A DNA stretch of 64,000 nucleotides, from positions 3,334,784 through 3,398,783 of the forward strand of contig JAKVOU010000001.1 of the NCBI GenBank assembly GCA_022482625.1, written 5' to 3'. Each line of letters starts with the position of its first letter. Within the stretch, counting starts at the first letter, position 1. The translations under genes and the position numbers were made by a program. The stretch comes from Spirochaetia bacterium (GTDB taxonomy: Bacteria; Spirochaetota; Spirochaetia; Sphaerochaetales; Sphaerochaetaceae). This document shows, piece after piece, positions 1 to 7,456 of this stretch. The notes under the pieces are model-generated. The model was not told the origin of the DNA. It was given only the letters and a program-made list of their open reading frames with translations, and searched no databases.

Positions 1-466
1 GATCTGTTATTGAATCTACTTTTTCTCCATCCAATTGGATAAAGGTTTCAACCGCGGGAACAACGGTTATAGCTGAATGATGTTCTTGTGTACAAGAAAT
101 ACATTTGGAAATCAATTCAGCATCAACAAAGGGACGAACTCCATCATGCACTAGGACTATAGTATCTTTTTCAACATGTTTGCTAAGTTCAAGAAGTCCT
201 TTATAAATAGATTCTTGTCCTGTCGATCCCCCTGGCACAATCCATTTGACTTTGTCGAGTTTATATTTCACAAGCAACTCTTTAAAATAGGGAATCCAAT
301 TTTCTTTGCATACCACGATTATGTTATCTATCTCCGGATGCTTCTGAAAGTTTTCTATGGTATAAACAAGTATTTCCTTGCCATATAATTGAAGAAACTG
401 TTTTGGCTTAGATTTTGTATTCATTCGCCTACCAGATCCACCAGCAAAAATGAGCGCACTATTCAT
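1..466 (-). CDS. Partial IspD/TarI-type cytidylyltransferase
   Basis: The first 155 codons of a nucleotidyltransferase that transfers CMP to a sugar-alcohol phosphate; the 3' end lies outside the window. The ATG at 466 follows a good ribosome binding site (GGAGGT, about 471-476). The N-terminus shows the family's glycine-rich CTP-binding loop (A-G-G-S-G-R-R-M) followed by K-P-K-Q-F, and at about residue 105 the H-D-G-V-R-P-F-V motif of IspD/TarI enzymes. It could be IspD (methylerythritol phosphate cytidylyltransferase) or a TarI/ribitol-phosphate enzyme of a surface polysaccharide pathway. The K-P-K-Q-F-L-Q-L stretch and the AT-rich composition lean towards a surface-polysaccharide role, but this is inference. 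The gene is more AT-rich than the downstream genes. Confidence 0.82.
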   Translation of the reverse strand, partial: MNSALIFAGGSGRRMNTKSKPKQFLQLYGKEILVYTIENFQKHPEIDNIIVVCKENWIPYFKELLVKYKLDKVKWIVPGGSTGQESIYKGLLELSKHVEKDTIVLVHDGVRPFVDAELISKCISCTQEHHSAITVVPAVETFIQLDGEKVDSITD

Positions 467-571
467 AGCTACCTCCTGTTTAAAACGAGAATTGAAAACA
501 CGCATATATTAATGAAGTTGTTATTTATTCGTTAATACATGTTTGTTATTTTTTTAGATGTTTAATTTGCC

Positions 572-1465
572 TCAGATGCTGATACCGAGGAATTGCTTGA
601 CCAACAGACCGATGACGAAAGATATTGCTGCGACTCCCAGGCTGATACCTGCCATTTCCAAGAAACGGGATCTGAAGGGTAGGTCCTTTGCAACGGCAAT
701 GTAGAAACTGAAACAGAAAATGACCAGTACTACGATGACCAGCATTGTTACGAGAGCCCCGATATAATGAGCTGGAGAAAAAAGCAAATAAGGCAAGATA
801 AGCAATGTGACCGTAATCAGATAGGTGAGGCCTGTATAGAAGGCACTTTTTTTTGCTTCCCTTCCTCCTGAAGTCTTAGCAGAAAGAAATTCACTGGAAG
901 CCATTGAAAGTGTAGCTGCAATACCTGTAATCAGACCAGACAAAGCTATCAACCGTGTATTTGCCAAGGCAAAGGTAAGCCCTGCCAATGTTCCTGAGAT
1001 TTCAACGATTGCGTCTGACAGCCCGAGTACCATGGAACCTACATAGTGAAGCTTTTCTTCATCGAGCATCTTGAGAAGGGCATTCTCATGGCTGTTTTCG
1101 TCCGCAATGATCTGTTTTGCTTCAGGGATTTCATCAATGACCTTGGTATAGTAATTGTCTGCTTTGCCTTCGCCGTTTTCCATCATCTTGAGCACAAAGG
1201 TCAGACCCAATAGCCTGGCGAGGAAGATAACCCGCCGTACCTTTGCCATATCCGGTTTCTGTTCCTTGCCGGTATACTGTTTCCAAATACTTGCGTGGTG
1301 TCCTTCTTCATTGGAAACTTGCTGCAGAATTTCTTTGTTGTGCTTGTCCTTGCATTTTTTTGCCAAGCGGGAGTAGATCAATTGTTCTGTCAGTTCACTT
1401 TTCTGGAACCGCAGTAAAAAAGCATATGTTTTTTTTGACAATCCATTTTTTTCGTTCATTTTCAT
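572..1465 (-). CDS. Ferritin-like/VIT1 fusion, putative iron or manganese transporter
   Basis: A 297-residue membrane protein. The N-terminal half (about residues 10-140) is a soluble ferritin-like (rubrerythrin-type) domain with two E-x-x-H type metal ligands visible (N-E-E-G-H-H and D-E-N-S-H-E). The C-terminal half (about 145-297) has five hydrophobic segments and the VIT1/CCC1 signature region (G-L-S-D-A-I-V-E, then M-A-S-S-E-F-L-S). VIT1/CCC1 proteins move Fe2+ or Mn2+ out of the cytoplasm, and the ferritin-like domain is thought to sense or deliver the metal. The start may be the second ATG (1459), because an AGGT-rich site lies only two bases before the first ATG and about eight before the second. 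The nearby feo operons support a role in iron homeostasis. Confidence 0.88.
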   Translation of the reverse strand: MKMNEKNGLSKKTYAFLLRFQKSELTEQLIYSRLAKKCKDKHNKEILQQVSNEEGHHASIWKQYTGKEQKPDMAKVRRVIFLARLLGLTFVLKMMENGEGKADNYYTKVIDEIPEAKQIIADENSHENALLKMLDEEKLHYVGSMVLGLSDAIVEISGTLAGLTFALANTRLIALSGLITGIAATLSMASSEFLSAKTSGGREAKKSAFYTGLTYLITVTLLILPYLLFSPAHYIGALVTMLVIVVLVIFCFSFYIAVAKDLPFRSRFLEMAGISLGVAAISFVIGLLVKQFLGISI

Positions 1466-1532
1466 TACCTACCTGGTCCGTAGTATGTGCCGGATGAAAG
1501 AAATTATCAACTGTTTTGATTAAGGATTCCGG

Positions 1533-1561
1533 TTGACGAAAAGAGTTGCCTTGCATACTAT
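1533..1561 (+). promoter_or_regulatory. Sigma-70 promoter for the TrpR-family gene
   Basis: TTGACG (1533-1538), a 17-base spacer and TACTAT (1556-1561) form a good vegetative promoter. Transcription would begin about 40 bases upstream of the ATG at 1608. Confidence 0.6.
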
Positions 1562-1607
1562 TTATAGAAACAATGTTGCCTTGAAAAGCAGGCACGGGGA
1601 GTATGCC

Positions 1608-1895
1608 ATGGAAAAATGTTATGAAGATCTGATAACTATATTTGCAACTACGACTGATCGTGAGAAGATGAAAAAGCTTTTTGAGGAAATGTTTACTCCC
1701 AATGAAGAGAAGGACTTTATACTTCGGTGGGAACTGATGAATGAGCTATATCAAGGCATTCCCCAACGGGAAATTGCTGCACGGCATAAGATAAGCCTTT
1801 GCAAGATTACCCGCGGGTCGAAAATTCTTAAGGAGAAGAAGTCCTATGTAAGAAGTCTGCTAAGTGCACGTTATGATGACCATCTCCATCTTTAG
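1608..1895 (+). CDS. TrpR/YerC-family DNA-binding protein
   Basis: A 95-residue all-helical regulator. The ATG at 1608 is chosen over the upstream in-frame ATG at 1533 because GGGGAG sits seven bases before it and because 1533 lies inside the promoter -35 element. The C-terminal half carries the Trp-repressor-type helix-turn-helix: G-I-P-Q-R-E-I-A-A-R-H followed by I-T-R-G-S, the same I-T-R-G-S recognition-helix motif found in TrpR. The protein is closer in size to the YerC/YecD branch found outside enterobacteria. No trp genes lie in the window, so the corepressor and targets are unknown. It is divergent from the VIT1 gene. Confidence 0.85.
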   Translation: MEKCYEDLITIFATTTDREKMKKLFEEMFTPNEEKDFILRWELMNELYQGIPQREIAARHKISLCKITRGSKILKEKKSYVRSLLSARYDDHLHL

Positions 1896-1989
1896 GAATA
1901 TCTTGCCTTTGTCTGATAATTCTTTGGATACTGTTTGTCAGGTGTGGAGTTCCTGAAAAACATCTAAGCCCAATATTATCTGTAATCTG

Positions 1990-2030
1990 AAAAAAAGATG
2001 CCCGCCGGTTTTTCTTGCCAGCGGGTATCT
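1990..2030 (-). terminator. Rho-independent terminator of the DEAD-box helicase gene
   Basis: Read on the minus strand, a 10-bp stem (one G-U pair, arms at 2021-2030 and 1997-2006) is followed by a run of seven T (1996-1990). It lies about 40 bases beyond the helicase stop codon. Confidence 0.85.
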
Positions 2031-2068
2031 ATTCTTATATATGGGGATTGAATGCAATCGGAAGCGAT

Positions 2069-3910
2069 TTAATATCGCTTACCCTTGTGACCTTTTTTAT
2101 CACTCGGTCCGAATTTGCTTTTCTTTGATGACCGTCTTTCATCTTCCCAAGAGAAAGAGTGCCGATCCCTGCGGTCTCTGTCCTTATGGAAACTGTTGCT
2201 ACGTTTTTTATTCTCGCCACGATCCCTGTGACCATACATGTGCTTGCCATTGGGGTTGTCCGGCCTTGCTTTTGTAACAATGGGACGGTCATCAGGTGCA
2301 TTTTCATTCAACGTCGTGATAATCCTTTCAGCTACAGCCAGTGGAGCAGTAACAAATGAGAATTCATCACGGACCGCTACATTTTGGATATCTGCATCTG
2401 CAGCGTCTGTTCTTTCGATCAGATAATCAATCAGGTCGCGTTTCTCAAGGCCATCCTTACGTCCTCGGGCAATGAACAATCTGACGGTACCATTGTCATC
2501 GTCCTCATATGAATCCCGTCTCGAAGAATTGCTGTTCCGCCTGTTTTCGTTACGGCCTTCATTTCTTTCCCTATTCTTAGCTGACAGCTTGATGTCCTTA
2601 TAACGTGTGACATCAAGTTCATCCTTGTAGAAATGGGATAGGATGCTGGACAATACATGGTCTGCTTCCCTGTCTTTCAGAAGCTCCTGCGCAAGAGGCA
2701 GGAACTGGGAACAGTCTTCCCCTGATTCCATTTGTTGAACCAGGCTGTTATGAATTCTCTCTTTCTTGATTGAGACTACATCTGAGGCAGCAGGGACTTC
2801 TTCCTTACGGATTTCTGCATTGGAAACTCTTTTGATGAACTTGAATTTCCTGAATTCCTGCGGGGTGATGAATGTAATTGCAGTGCCCATCTTTCCGGCC
2901 CTGCCTGTTCTGCCGACCCTGTGTATGTATGCTTCTGGGTCTTGTGGAATTGAATAGTTAATGACGTGTGTCAAATCATTGATATCAATACCACGTGCGG
3001 CAACATCAGTAGCAACGAGGATACTCAGTAGATGGTCTTTCATCCTACGAAGAATCTTTTCCCGTTGTGCCTGCGAAAGGTCTCCATGCAGTGCTTCAGC
3101 ATCATAACCTCTTTCCTGCAATTTCCTGCCGATTTCATCGCATTGTACTTTTGTCCTGCAGAACACCAATCCATAGAAATCATCTTCCATATCAACGATT
3201 CTGCACAGTGCCTCAAGTTTGTCCGATTCCCTGACTTCAAAGTATATCTGGTCTGTAAGGCTGCTGGTCAGGTCCTTGTTCTCGACTCTGACAATTGTCG
3301 GGCTTTCCATGAACTTTCTGGCCAATTTGAGAATGGGATCAGGCATGGTTGCTGAAAAACACAGCATACGTTTCTTGTCGGGTGTCTGTGAGAGGATGTT
3401 TTCAATATCTTCAATGAATCCCATGTCCAGCATTTCATCAGCTTCATCAAGAACCGCAAACCTGAGGTGATCGAGTTTCAATGTACCTCTTTTGAGATGG
3501 TCCTGTATTCTGCCCGGTGTTCCTACGACAATCTGCACGCCCCTGCGCAACTTCTTGAGTTGGAGTTCCATTGAGGCTCCGCCATAAATAGCGGTGATAT
3601 CCAAATGACGATCTCCCTTGAGAGATGTTATTTCGTCTGAGACCTGTATGGCCAGTTCCCTGGTCGGTGTGAGTATCAAAGCCTGTACGTCTTTGCAGTC
3701 CGGGTCGACGATTTCAAGAATCGGCAAGCCGAATGCGGCTGTTTTACCGGTACCTGTCTGTGCCTGTCCAATGACGTCTACCTGATCTTTCAGCAACAGG
3801 GGAATACACTGTTCCTGGATCTTGGTCGGTTCCTCAAACCCTTTCTTTTCCAGGGCTTGCAAGGTCTTTTCGCTAAGACCCAATTGTGAAAATTTCAATA
3901 AATCTGACAT
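2069..3910 (-). CDS. DEAD-box ATP-dependent RNA helicase (DeaD/CshA type)
   Basis: A 613-residue RNA helicase that unwinds RNA in ribosome assembly, mRNA decay or cold adaptation. Motifs in order: Q motif (P-T-K-I-Q), motif I A-Q-T-G-T-G-K-T, P-T-R-E-L-A, D-E-A-D (about residue 155), S-A-T, A-R-G-I-D and H-R-V-G-R-T-G-R-A-G (about 330). A linker rich in Asn, Arg and Ser leads to a DbpA-type RNA-recognition domain (about 475-555, starting V-R-L-F-I-A-R-G-R) and then a strongly basic Lys/Arg/Asp tail. The DbpA-like domain in a protein of this length points to the DeaD/CsdA group rather than a minimal RhlE. Single gene with its own terminator. Confidence 0.95.
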   Translation of the reverse strand: MSDLLKFSQLGLSEKTLQALEKKGFEEPTKIQEQCIPLLLKDQVDVIGQAQTGTGKTAAFGLPILEIVDPDCKDVQALILTPTRELAIQVSDEITSLKGDRHLDITAIYGGASMELQLKKLRRGVQIVVGTPGRIQDHLKRGTLKLDHLRFAVLDEADEMLDMGFIEDIENILSQTPDKKRMLCFSATMPDPILKLARKFMESPTIVRVENKDLTSSLTDQIYFEVRESDKLEALCRIVDMEDDFYGLVFCRTKVQCDEIGRKLQERGYDAEALHGDLSQAQREKILRRMKDHLLSILVATDVAARGIDINDLTHVINYSIPQDPEAYIHRVGRTGRAGKMGTAITFITPQEFRKFKFIKRVSNAEIRKEEVPAASDVVSIKKERIHNSLVQQMESGEDCSQFLPLAQELLKDREADHVLSSILSHFYKDELDVTRYKDIKLSAKNRERNEGRNENRRNSNSSRRDSYEDDDNGTVRLFIARGRKDGLEKRDLIDYLIERTDAADADIQNVAVRDEFSFVTAPLAVAERIITTLNENAPDDRPIVTKARPDNPNGKHMYGHRDRGENKKRSNSFHKDRDRRDRHSFSWEDERRSSKKSKFGPSDKKGHKGKRY

Positions 3911-4275
3911 ATTACTCCTAGTATGAGTGGCGTATCAAGCCATTTTTTTGGCAGAACCATAGCGAGGAAGTATGCTGTGCGCATATTTCCTATGTGCAAA
4001 ATGGAAAGATACATTTGGATTTTGTTTTTTTCATCCGCCAGCTCGTGCAACCACTCATTGCTCAGGGGCAATATCATCGAACATTTGGATGTTCTCACTC
4101 AAATCTTCCCTAGCATACTGAATACCGACAAGCGTTGCAAGGTGAAAGTAGTCTATTTTGAAAAATAATCACAAATGATAAAGGCTTGTCGTTTGGTGAA
4201 AAATTAGGATTGTTTGTTTATATCCATTGATTTGGAAGAATTCATTGATTTGGTTAGCTTTAGATAACAAAATGG
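3911..4275. other. Gene-free stretch between the helicase and feo locus 1
   Basis: No convincing gene. The short open frames here have no ribosome binding site and no recognisable protein. The region presumably holds the helicase promoter (minus strand) and spacer upstream of the feo promoter. I see no tRNA or riboswitch fold. Confidence 0.5.
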
Positions 4276-4305
4276 TTGACAAACAGCACGCTACTTATAT
4301 ATCAT
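4276..4305 (+). promoter_or_regulatory. Promoter of feo locus 1
   Basis: TTGACA (4276-4281) is followed after 16 bases by TATATC (4298-4303) or after 18 bases by TATCAT (4300-4305). Transcription would start at about 4311-4313, directly in front of the palindromic operator at 4314-4329. This is the arrangement expected for repression by a metal-bound regulator. Confidence 0.7.
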
Positions 4306-4313
4306 AGGCGTTA

Positions 4314-4329
4314 GTTAGCATTTGCTAAC
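4314..4329. promoter_or_regulatory. Iron-box operator, perfect palindrome (feo locus 1)
   Basis: GTTAGCATTTGCTAAC: perfect 7-bp inverted repeats around a 2-base centre. It resembles the core of DtxR/IdeR/MntR-type boxes (GTTAG...CTAAC). The same box, with 13 of 16 bases identical, recurs at 22927-22942 in front of feo locus 2 and at 46395-46410 in front of the flavodoxin operon. The DtxR-family protein encoded at 28835-29224 is the obvious candidate ligand; that link is inferred. Confidence 0.75.
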
Positions 4330-4408
4330 AATTAAAACCAAGCTTGCATGCGAAAAATGACAGGATTTTGAAGACATGACAACTTGGGGAGAGAGTGTGG
4401 GAGTATAT

Positions 4409-4636
4409 ATGAAATCTGTGGAAATGATGCCTGAAGGTTCTGTATGCCATGTAAAGGCTTTGCAGGGGTGTCCCCGGTTTCTCGGAAGGATTACGGCAAT
4501 CGGGATAACCGTAGGGAGTCAGCTTACGGTAATCAAGAACAATAGGCATCAACCGATGCTTGTCTATGGAAAAGATACGTTGATTGCTGTCAACAGAAAA
4601 GACTGCGGTGGCATCTTCATTGAGGCTGTACAGTGA
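4409..4636 (+). CDS. feoA: FeoA-type SH3-like protein of ferrous iron transport
   Basis: A 75-residue small cytoplasmic partner of FeoB with the FeoA beta-barrel pattern (G-R-I-T-A-I-G-I-T-V-G-S-Q-L-T-V, then a final strand ending I-A-V-N-R-K-D-C-G-G-I-F-I). FeoA binds FeoB and supports Fe2+ uptake. The ATG at 4409 is chosen over the ATG at 4376: GGGAG stands five bases before it, and the resulting length is normal for FeoA. The stop overlaps the feoB start by one base (TGATG), so the two genes are translationally coupled. Divergent in sequence from the feoA of locus 2. Confidence 0.87.
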   Translation: MKSVEMMPEGSVCHVKALQGCPRFLGRITAIGITVGSQLTVIKNNRHQPMLVYGKDTLIAVNRKDCGGIFIEAVQ

Positions 4637-6669
4637 TGGAATGTACGATTGCACTGCTCAGCCAACCGAATGCTGGCAAGTCTACCCTTTTCAATGGCTT
4701 GACGGGAGCACGGCAACATGTCGGAAATTGGCCGGGAAAAACAGTGGAAAAAAAGGAAGGGGAATTTCTTTTTGAAGGCAGACATATTCGCATTATGGAT
4801 TTACCAGGAAGCTATAGCCTATCGGCAAATTCTGATGAGGAAATGATTACCAGGGATTTCATTGCAAGTAAGGAAGCCGATATCGTATGTTTGTTGTGTG
4901 ATGCATCTCAGTTGGAACGGAGCCTGTTCATGCTGGCTGATTTCTGCGGTATGGACAAACCGGTTATGCTTGTGCTGAATATGATGGATGTGGCTTTGTC
5001 AAAGGAAATCCGAATTAATGTTGACGGTCTTGCCGAAAGATTGGGTATTCCTGTGGCACGTATGTCTGCTACAGACAAAAAGACCTACAAGGCCTTTTAT
5101 GATAAGTTAGGCGGCGCACTTCATGCTCCTTGCACGCTATCAAGTAAAAATCTTGACACGATCTATGAGGAGATTCTGGGACCTCCCTATGCTGTTGTTC
5201 GGAACATGCTTCCTGACTCCGGTTTGGATGGCTATGGACCTATCTGGATTGCTGCAAAACTGGTTGAAGGAGATGTACCTGCGTGGAAGTTGGCTGAAAA
5301 GTTGTTGTCAAAGAAACAGTTGGAACAAGTTGCACACTTGCTTGAAGGTATTTCCGATGGAAAAGTGCTCGCATCTTCTGCCAAGTTTCGATGGATTGAT
5401 ACTATCATTGCTGACTGTGTGACTAGGGAAAACAGTCAGCCGATTCCGAAATTAAGTCGGTTTGACAGGATTATTACTGATGCATTTTGGGGAAAATCTC
5501 TTTCCATTGTCATTATTCTGGTAGGACTGCTTGTTTCGTTTGTACCTGCTTATCCGTTTATGATGTTGGGAATGGCAATTCCTACTTCTGTCAGTCCTGT
5601 GGTTGCTTCTTATCTTGCTTCCATAGGAGTTGCAAGGATTCTTGTAGAAATCATTGCAGAAGTGTTGCTTGCTTCTTTTGGATTTTGTCTGGCAATGGTC
5701 GGGTTTGTTTTGGGAGTCAGCTTCGTTTTCGGGCTTATGGAAGAAACGGGACTGATGGCTCGCATATCATATGTATTTGACGATACGATGCATGGGATGG
5801 GGCTGCAAGGTAAGTCGTTGATGCCGATTCTGGTGAGTTTCGGTTGCAATATGGCCGGAACAGCGGCTGGCAGGGTCATTGACTCCTGGGGGCAGAAGAC
5901 GTTGACTATTGCCATGGCATGGGCAATACCATGTGGTGCGTCGTGGAGCGTATTTGGACTTTTGGCGAGTACGTTCTTTGCCGGGGAAGCTCCTATTGTC
6001 ATGGTTGCTTTTTTCTTGGTTCTGCTTTTTCAGATCAGATTGACTGCAAAAGTATTCAGTTCCCGGCTTGTTCCTGAAAATACCCAGCAGGGATTGATCA
6101 TGGAATTGCCTCCTTATCATAGACCCCGCTGGCTTGATCTGCTGAAGTTTGTGTTTGCCAGGTTTTTCAAGGTCTTTAAGAAAGCTTTCAGTGTTGTGTT
6201 TTTTGTTTGCCTTTTTATTTGGGCTTTGAGTTATTCTGCAAGCGACAATCCCCAAGGATCATTGCTTGTCCGTTTCGGAACTGCGGTTGAGCCTGTAACT
6301 ATGTTCTTTGGTCTACGGTGGCAGCTTTTCGTAGCTTGGATTTGTTCGGCTATGGGGAAAGAATCTGCGGTAGGGGTATTGGCTGCGCTGTTCTCCGTTT
6401 CTGATAATGGTATTTTTCTTTCTGAGGCTATGAAATATGCAGGAGGCACAGGACTGGGCGCTGCAATGGCTGCTGCAGTTACAAAGCCGGAGGCTCTTGC
6501 TTTCCTTTTTGCCTTCATGTTCAATATCCCTTGCTTTATGACAGTTATTTCTACCAATCAGGAAATTCACTCATGGAAATGGACGTTGAGGATTGCGTTG
6601 TTCTATATCGTATCGGCGTTGGTATATGCCTTTGTTGCATATCATGTAGGATTGCTTATCTGGAGGTGA
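4636..6669 (+). CDS. feoB: FeoB ferrous iron transporter (locus 1)
   Basis: A 677-residue inner-membrane Fe2+ transporter. The cytoplasmic N-terminal GTPase domain has G1 (Q-P-N-A-G-K-S-T, residues 9-16), G3 D-L-P-G-S-Y-S and G4 N-M-M-D, followed by a helical regulatory region. The Gate/core membrane domain starts at about residue 285 and holds the usual FeoB helices, including G-L-M-E-E-T-G-L-M-A-R and the G-C-N-M/A-G-T region. The ATG at 4636 overlaps the feoA stop. It has S-Q-P-N in G1 where locus 2 has G-N-P-N, and its membrane domain is clearly diverged from FeoB of locus 2, so the two are not a recent duplication. Confidence 0.95.
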   Translation: MECTIALLSQPNAGKSTLFNGLTGARQHVGNWPGKTVEKKEGEFLFEGRHIRIMDLPGSYSLSANSDEEMITRDFIASKEADIVCLLCDASQLERSLFMLADFCGMDKPVMLVLNMMDVALSKEIRINVDGLAERLGIPVARMSATDKKTYKAFYDKLGGALHAPCTLSSKNLDTIYEEILGPPYAVVRNMLPDSGLDGYGPIWIAAKLVEGDVPAWKLAEKLLSKKQLEQVAHLLEGISDGKVLASSAKFRWIDTIIADCVTRENSQPIPKLSRFDRIITDAFWGKSLSIVIILVGLLVSFVPAYPFMMLGMAIPTSVSPVVASYLASIGVARILVEIIAEVLLASFGFCLAMVGFVLGVSFVFGLMEETGLMARISYVFDDTMHGMGLQGKSLMPILVSFGCNMAGTAAGRVIDSWGQKTLTIAMAWAIPCGASWSVFGLLASTFFAGEAPIVMVAFFLVLLFQIRLTAKVFSSRLVPENTQQGLIMELPPYHRPRWLDLLKFVFARFFKVFKKAFSVVFFVCLFIWALSYSASDNPQGSLLVRFGTAVEPVTMFFGLRWQLFVAWICSAMGKESAVGVLAALFSVSDNGIFLSEAMKYAGGTGLGAAMAAAVTKPEALAFLFAFMFNIPCFMTVISTNQEIHSWKWTLRIALFYIVSALVYAFVAYHVGLLIWR

Positions 6670-6748
6670 AGTGCTGTTGTTGTGATGATTTTCCTTGAAA
6701 CAAAAGGAAGGGTATCATAGCATTCTCTTTGAGAGAGGAGAATGAGAA

Positions 6749-7366
6749 ATGAATGATTTTGGACAGACCGATGAAAACATAAGGAAAGCCGGTATGGATT
6801 TGTTTTTATCGTATGGTTTTCAGAAAACTAGTCTCAGGGAACTGTGTAAGGCAGCAGGAATTACCACCGGAGGATTTTACAGGCATTATGGTGATAAGGA
6901 GAGTCTGTTCCATGCGTTGGTGATTCCGGCTATAACTAAAATCGAGGCATTGGTACGAGAAGGGAAAGCTATGGGGAATAAGGCTATTTCGCAAGGGAAG
7001 TCAGAATTGATATGGACTATGGACGGCCTTTTGACCGAGCATTTCGTACAAGTGATCTATAGTGATTTCAATTGTTTCAAATTGTTGTTTACCTGTGCCC
7101 AGGGAACAAGATATGAAAATTATATCCATACCATAGCAGTTGAAGAGGCTGAGATTGCTGAAACTACCATGGAAAGACTCCGTGGCTTGGGACAGGATAT
7201 CCGCACTGTGCGTTTGGATGAATTGCATGTGCTGGCACAGGCGGAACTTTCCGCTATGTTGGAAGTTGTAGTACATGAGTTTACGAGGGAAAAGGCAGTG
7301 AAATATATGAAGACCATTGAAAAATTTTATTCTGCTGGATGGAAGGCACTTTATACGGAGGCTTAG
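6749..7366 (+). CDS. TetR/AcrR-family regulator
   Basis: A 205-residue regulator with an N-terminal TetR helix-turn-helix (T-S-L-R-E-L-C-K-A-A-G-I-T-T-G-G-F-Y-R-H-Y, residues 26-46, then D-K-E-S-L-F) and an all-helical C-terminal ligand-binding half. The start has a strong GAGAGGAG site. It lies 80 bases after feoB and 90 bases before an ABC exporter pair, all in the same direction, so it may be cotranscribed with feo and control the exporter genes. A 7-bp inverted repeat (6721-6727 / 6738-6744) spans its ribosome binding site and could affect translation. The ligand is unknown. Confidence 0.9.
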   Translation: MNDFGQTDENIRKAGMDLFLSYGFQKTSLRELCKAAGITTGGFYRHYGDKESLFHALVIPAITKIEALVREGKAMGNKAISQGKSELIWTMDGLLTEHFVQVIYSDFNCFKLLFTCAQGTRYENYIHTIAVEEAEIAETTMERLRGLGQDIRTVRLDELHVLAQAELSAMLEVVVHEFTREKAVKYMKTIEKFYSAGWKALYTEA

Positions 7367-7387
7367 ATACTTCCGTTTCTTTTATTT

Positions 7388-7419
7388 GATAACACTGTTA
7401 GCTAATACTGTTATCTAAT
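7388..7419. promoter_or_regulatory. Candidate operator: tandem 13-bp repeat with inverted repeat
   Basis: Two adjacent 13-bp copies (ACTGTTAGCTAAT at 7394-7406, ACTGTTATCTAAT at 7407-7419; 12 of 13 identical) overlap an inverted repeat GATAACA (7388-7394)/TGTTATC (7409-7415). It lies just upstream of the ABC exporter genes. It may be bound by the neighbouring TetR protein; the GTTAGCTAA core also resembles the iron box of the feo genes. Which protein binds is not decided by the sequence. Confidence 0.5.
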
Positions 7420-7456
7420 CTGATATGCATATGTACGTATATGCGAGGAGGAGAAA

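Noticed and set aside
3923-4168. 81-codon plus-strand frame between helicase and feo
   Set aside because: No ribosome binding site, no recognisable domain, and composition like spacer DNA.
5610-6002. Long minus-strand frame opposite feoB
   Set aside because: It is the complement of a well-conserved membrane domain, has no ribosome site and no recognisable product.
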